Part shown: positions 63,861 through 64,000 of the stretch, piece by piece | Position numbering within the stretch: the first letter of the stretch is position 1 | Layout of the letters: the number at the start of each line of letters is the position of its first letter | Source: Bacteroidota bacterium | GTDB taxonomy: Bacteria > Bacteroidota > Bacteroidia > Chitinophagales > Chitinophagaceae | Assembly: GCA_016868815.1 (NCBI GenBank) | Contig: VGFQ01000003.1 | Location: forward strand, 248,001 to 312,000 | Length of the DNA stretch: 64,000 nt | Direction of reading: 5' to 3' | Position numbers and translations under genes: made by a program | The notes under the pieces: generated by a model | What the model saw: only the letters and a program-made list of their open reading frames with translations | Databases searched by the model: none | What the model was told of the DNA's origin: nothing

Positions 63861-64000
63861 TTAGATTCTGACTTGTGCGTTGAATGCTTGTTGATAGGTG
63901 CTCAGTATTTGTTGCATCATGTCGTCCACTTCTTCATCCGTCAGGGTCGCGTCATCGTCCCGGAAGCTGTAATGGATGGCGAGCGACTTTCGTTCTTTCC
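63861..64000 (-). CDS. pheT: Phenylalanine-tRNA ligase beta subunit, C-terminal end (truncated by window edge)
   Basis: The last 45 codons of a gene entering from the right edge. The sequence RKSLAIHYSFRDDDATLTDEE, then VDDMMQQIL, matches the C-terminal FDX-ACB (anticodon-binding) domain of PheT, which typically ends with a DDxxTLTDEEV segment. The frame is open to the window edge. The enzyme charges tRNA-Phe as a heterotetramer with PheS. Confidence 0.85.
   Translation of the reverse strand, partial: KERKSLAIHYSFRDDDATLTDEEVDDMMQQILSTYQQAFNAQVRI

Overview
The window is a gene-dense piece of a Bacteroidota chromosome, most like Chitinophagales/Chitinophagaceae. The evidence is the fused LpxC-FabZ protein, a PorX-type response regulator with a PglZ domain (type IX secretion), atpD-atpC apart from the other ATP synthase genes, trigger factor with two tandem ClpP genes and ClpX, FtsZ with a very long C-terminal tail, TAnnTTTG-like promoter boxes and few Shine-Dalgarno sequences. 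Most genes are housekeeping. Both edge genes are cut: a HerA/DUF853 ATPase on the left and pheT on the right.

Layout. 0-7.3 kb: DUF853 ATPase with a terminator, recQ and a copper-type P-ATPase on the minus strand, then tsaE and alanine dehydrogenase. 7.3-12.6 kb (minus): an HD phosphohydrolase, lpxD, lpxC-fabZ, lpxA and an ABC ATPase, the lipid A branch of outer-membrane synthesis. 12.7-14.2 kb: porX, divergent from it. 14.3-22.7 kb: an accessory, partly decayed stretch with a nitrilase-fold protein that lacks catalytic residues, a rhamnulose-phosphate-aldolase/dehydrogenase fusion, a chimeric remnant of a GH95 fucosidase and a sialate O-acetylesterase, altronate dehydratase, a small conserved protein plus a metallo-beta-lactamase-fold hydrolase, a phytanoyl-CoA-dioxygenase-like remnant and a helix-hairpin-helix protein. 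22.8-28.5 kb (minus): trigger factor, a Tat-exported Gfo/Idh/MocA oxidoreductase, two ClpPs, ClpX and a 58-aa protein. Then tRNA-Leu(UAG), a Rel/Spo (p)ppGpp enzyme, purA, a Lys-rich/acidic protein, an aquaglyceroporin, atpD-atpC, an MFS transporter, yqgE, a histidine kinase and queA.

40.4-56.7 kb is a contiguous division and cell wall (dcw) cluster: mraZ, rsmH, ftsL, PBP/ftsI, murE, mraY, murD, ftsW, murG, murC, ftsQ, ftsA, ftsZ. Many junctions overlap or nearly touch, which suggests one long transcript. murF and ddl are not in it. Upstream of mraZ is a 10-bp-periodic array that looks like MraZ operator boxes lying over a possible promoter.

56.8-64 kb: an SDR39U1-type epimerase, then a minus-strand block pheT, a coiled-coil protein, an approximately 400-nt non-coding region with strong hairpins, zapA, rny, a terminator, rplS, tatA, gatA and a lytic transglycosylase. 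The non-coding region is the best candidate for an unannotated RNA (possibly 6S-like).

I found no CRISPR array, intact insertion sequence, prophage, toxin-antitoxin pair or defence system. The most interesting items are the decayed carbohydrate island, the putative MraZ operator array, the structured region beside zapA, and the apparent pseudo-enzyme of the nitrilase fold.
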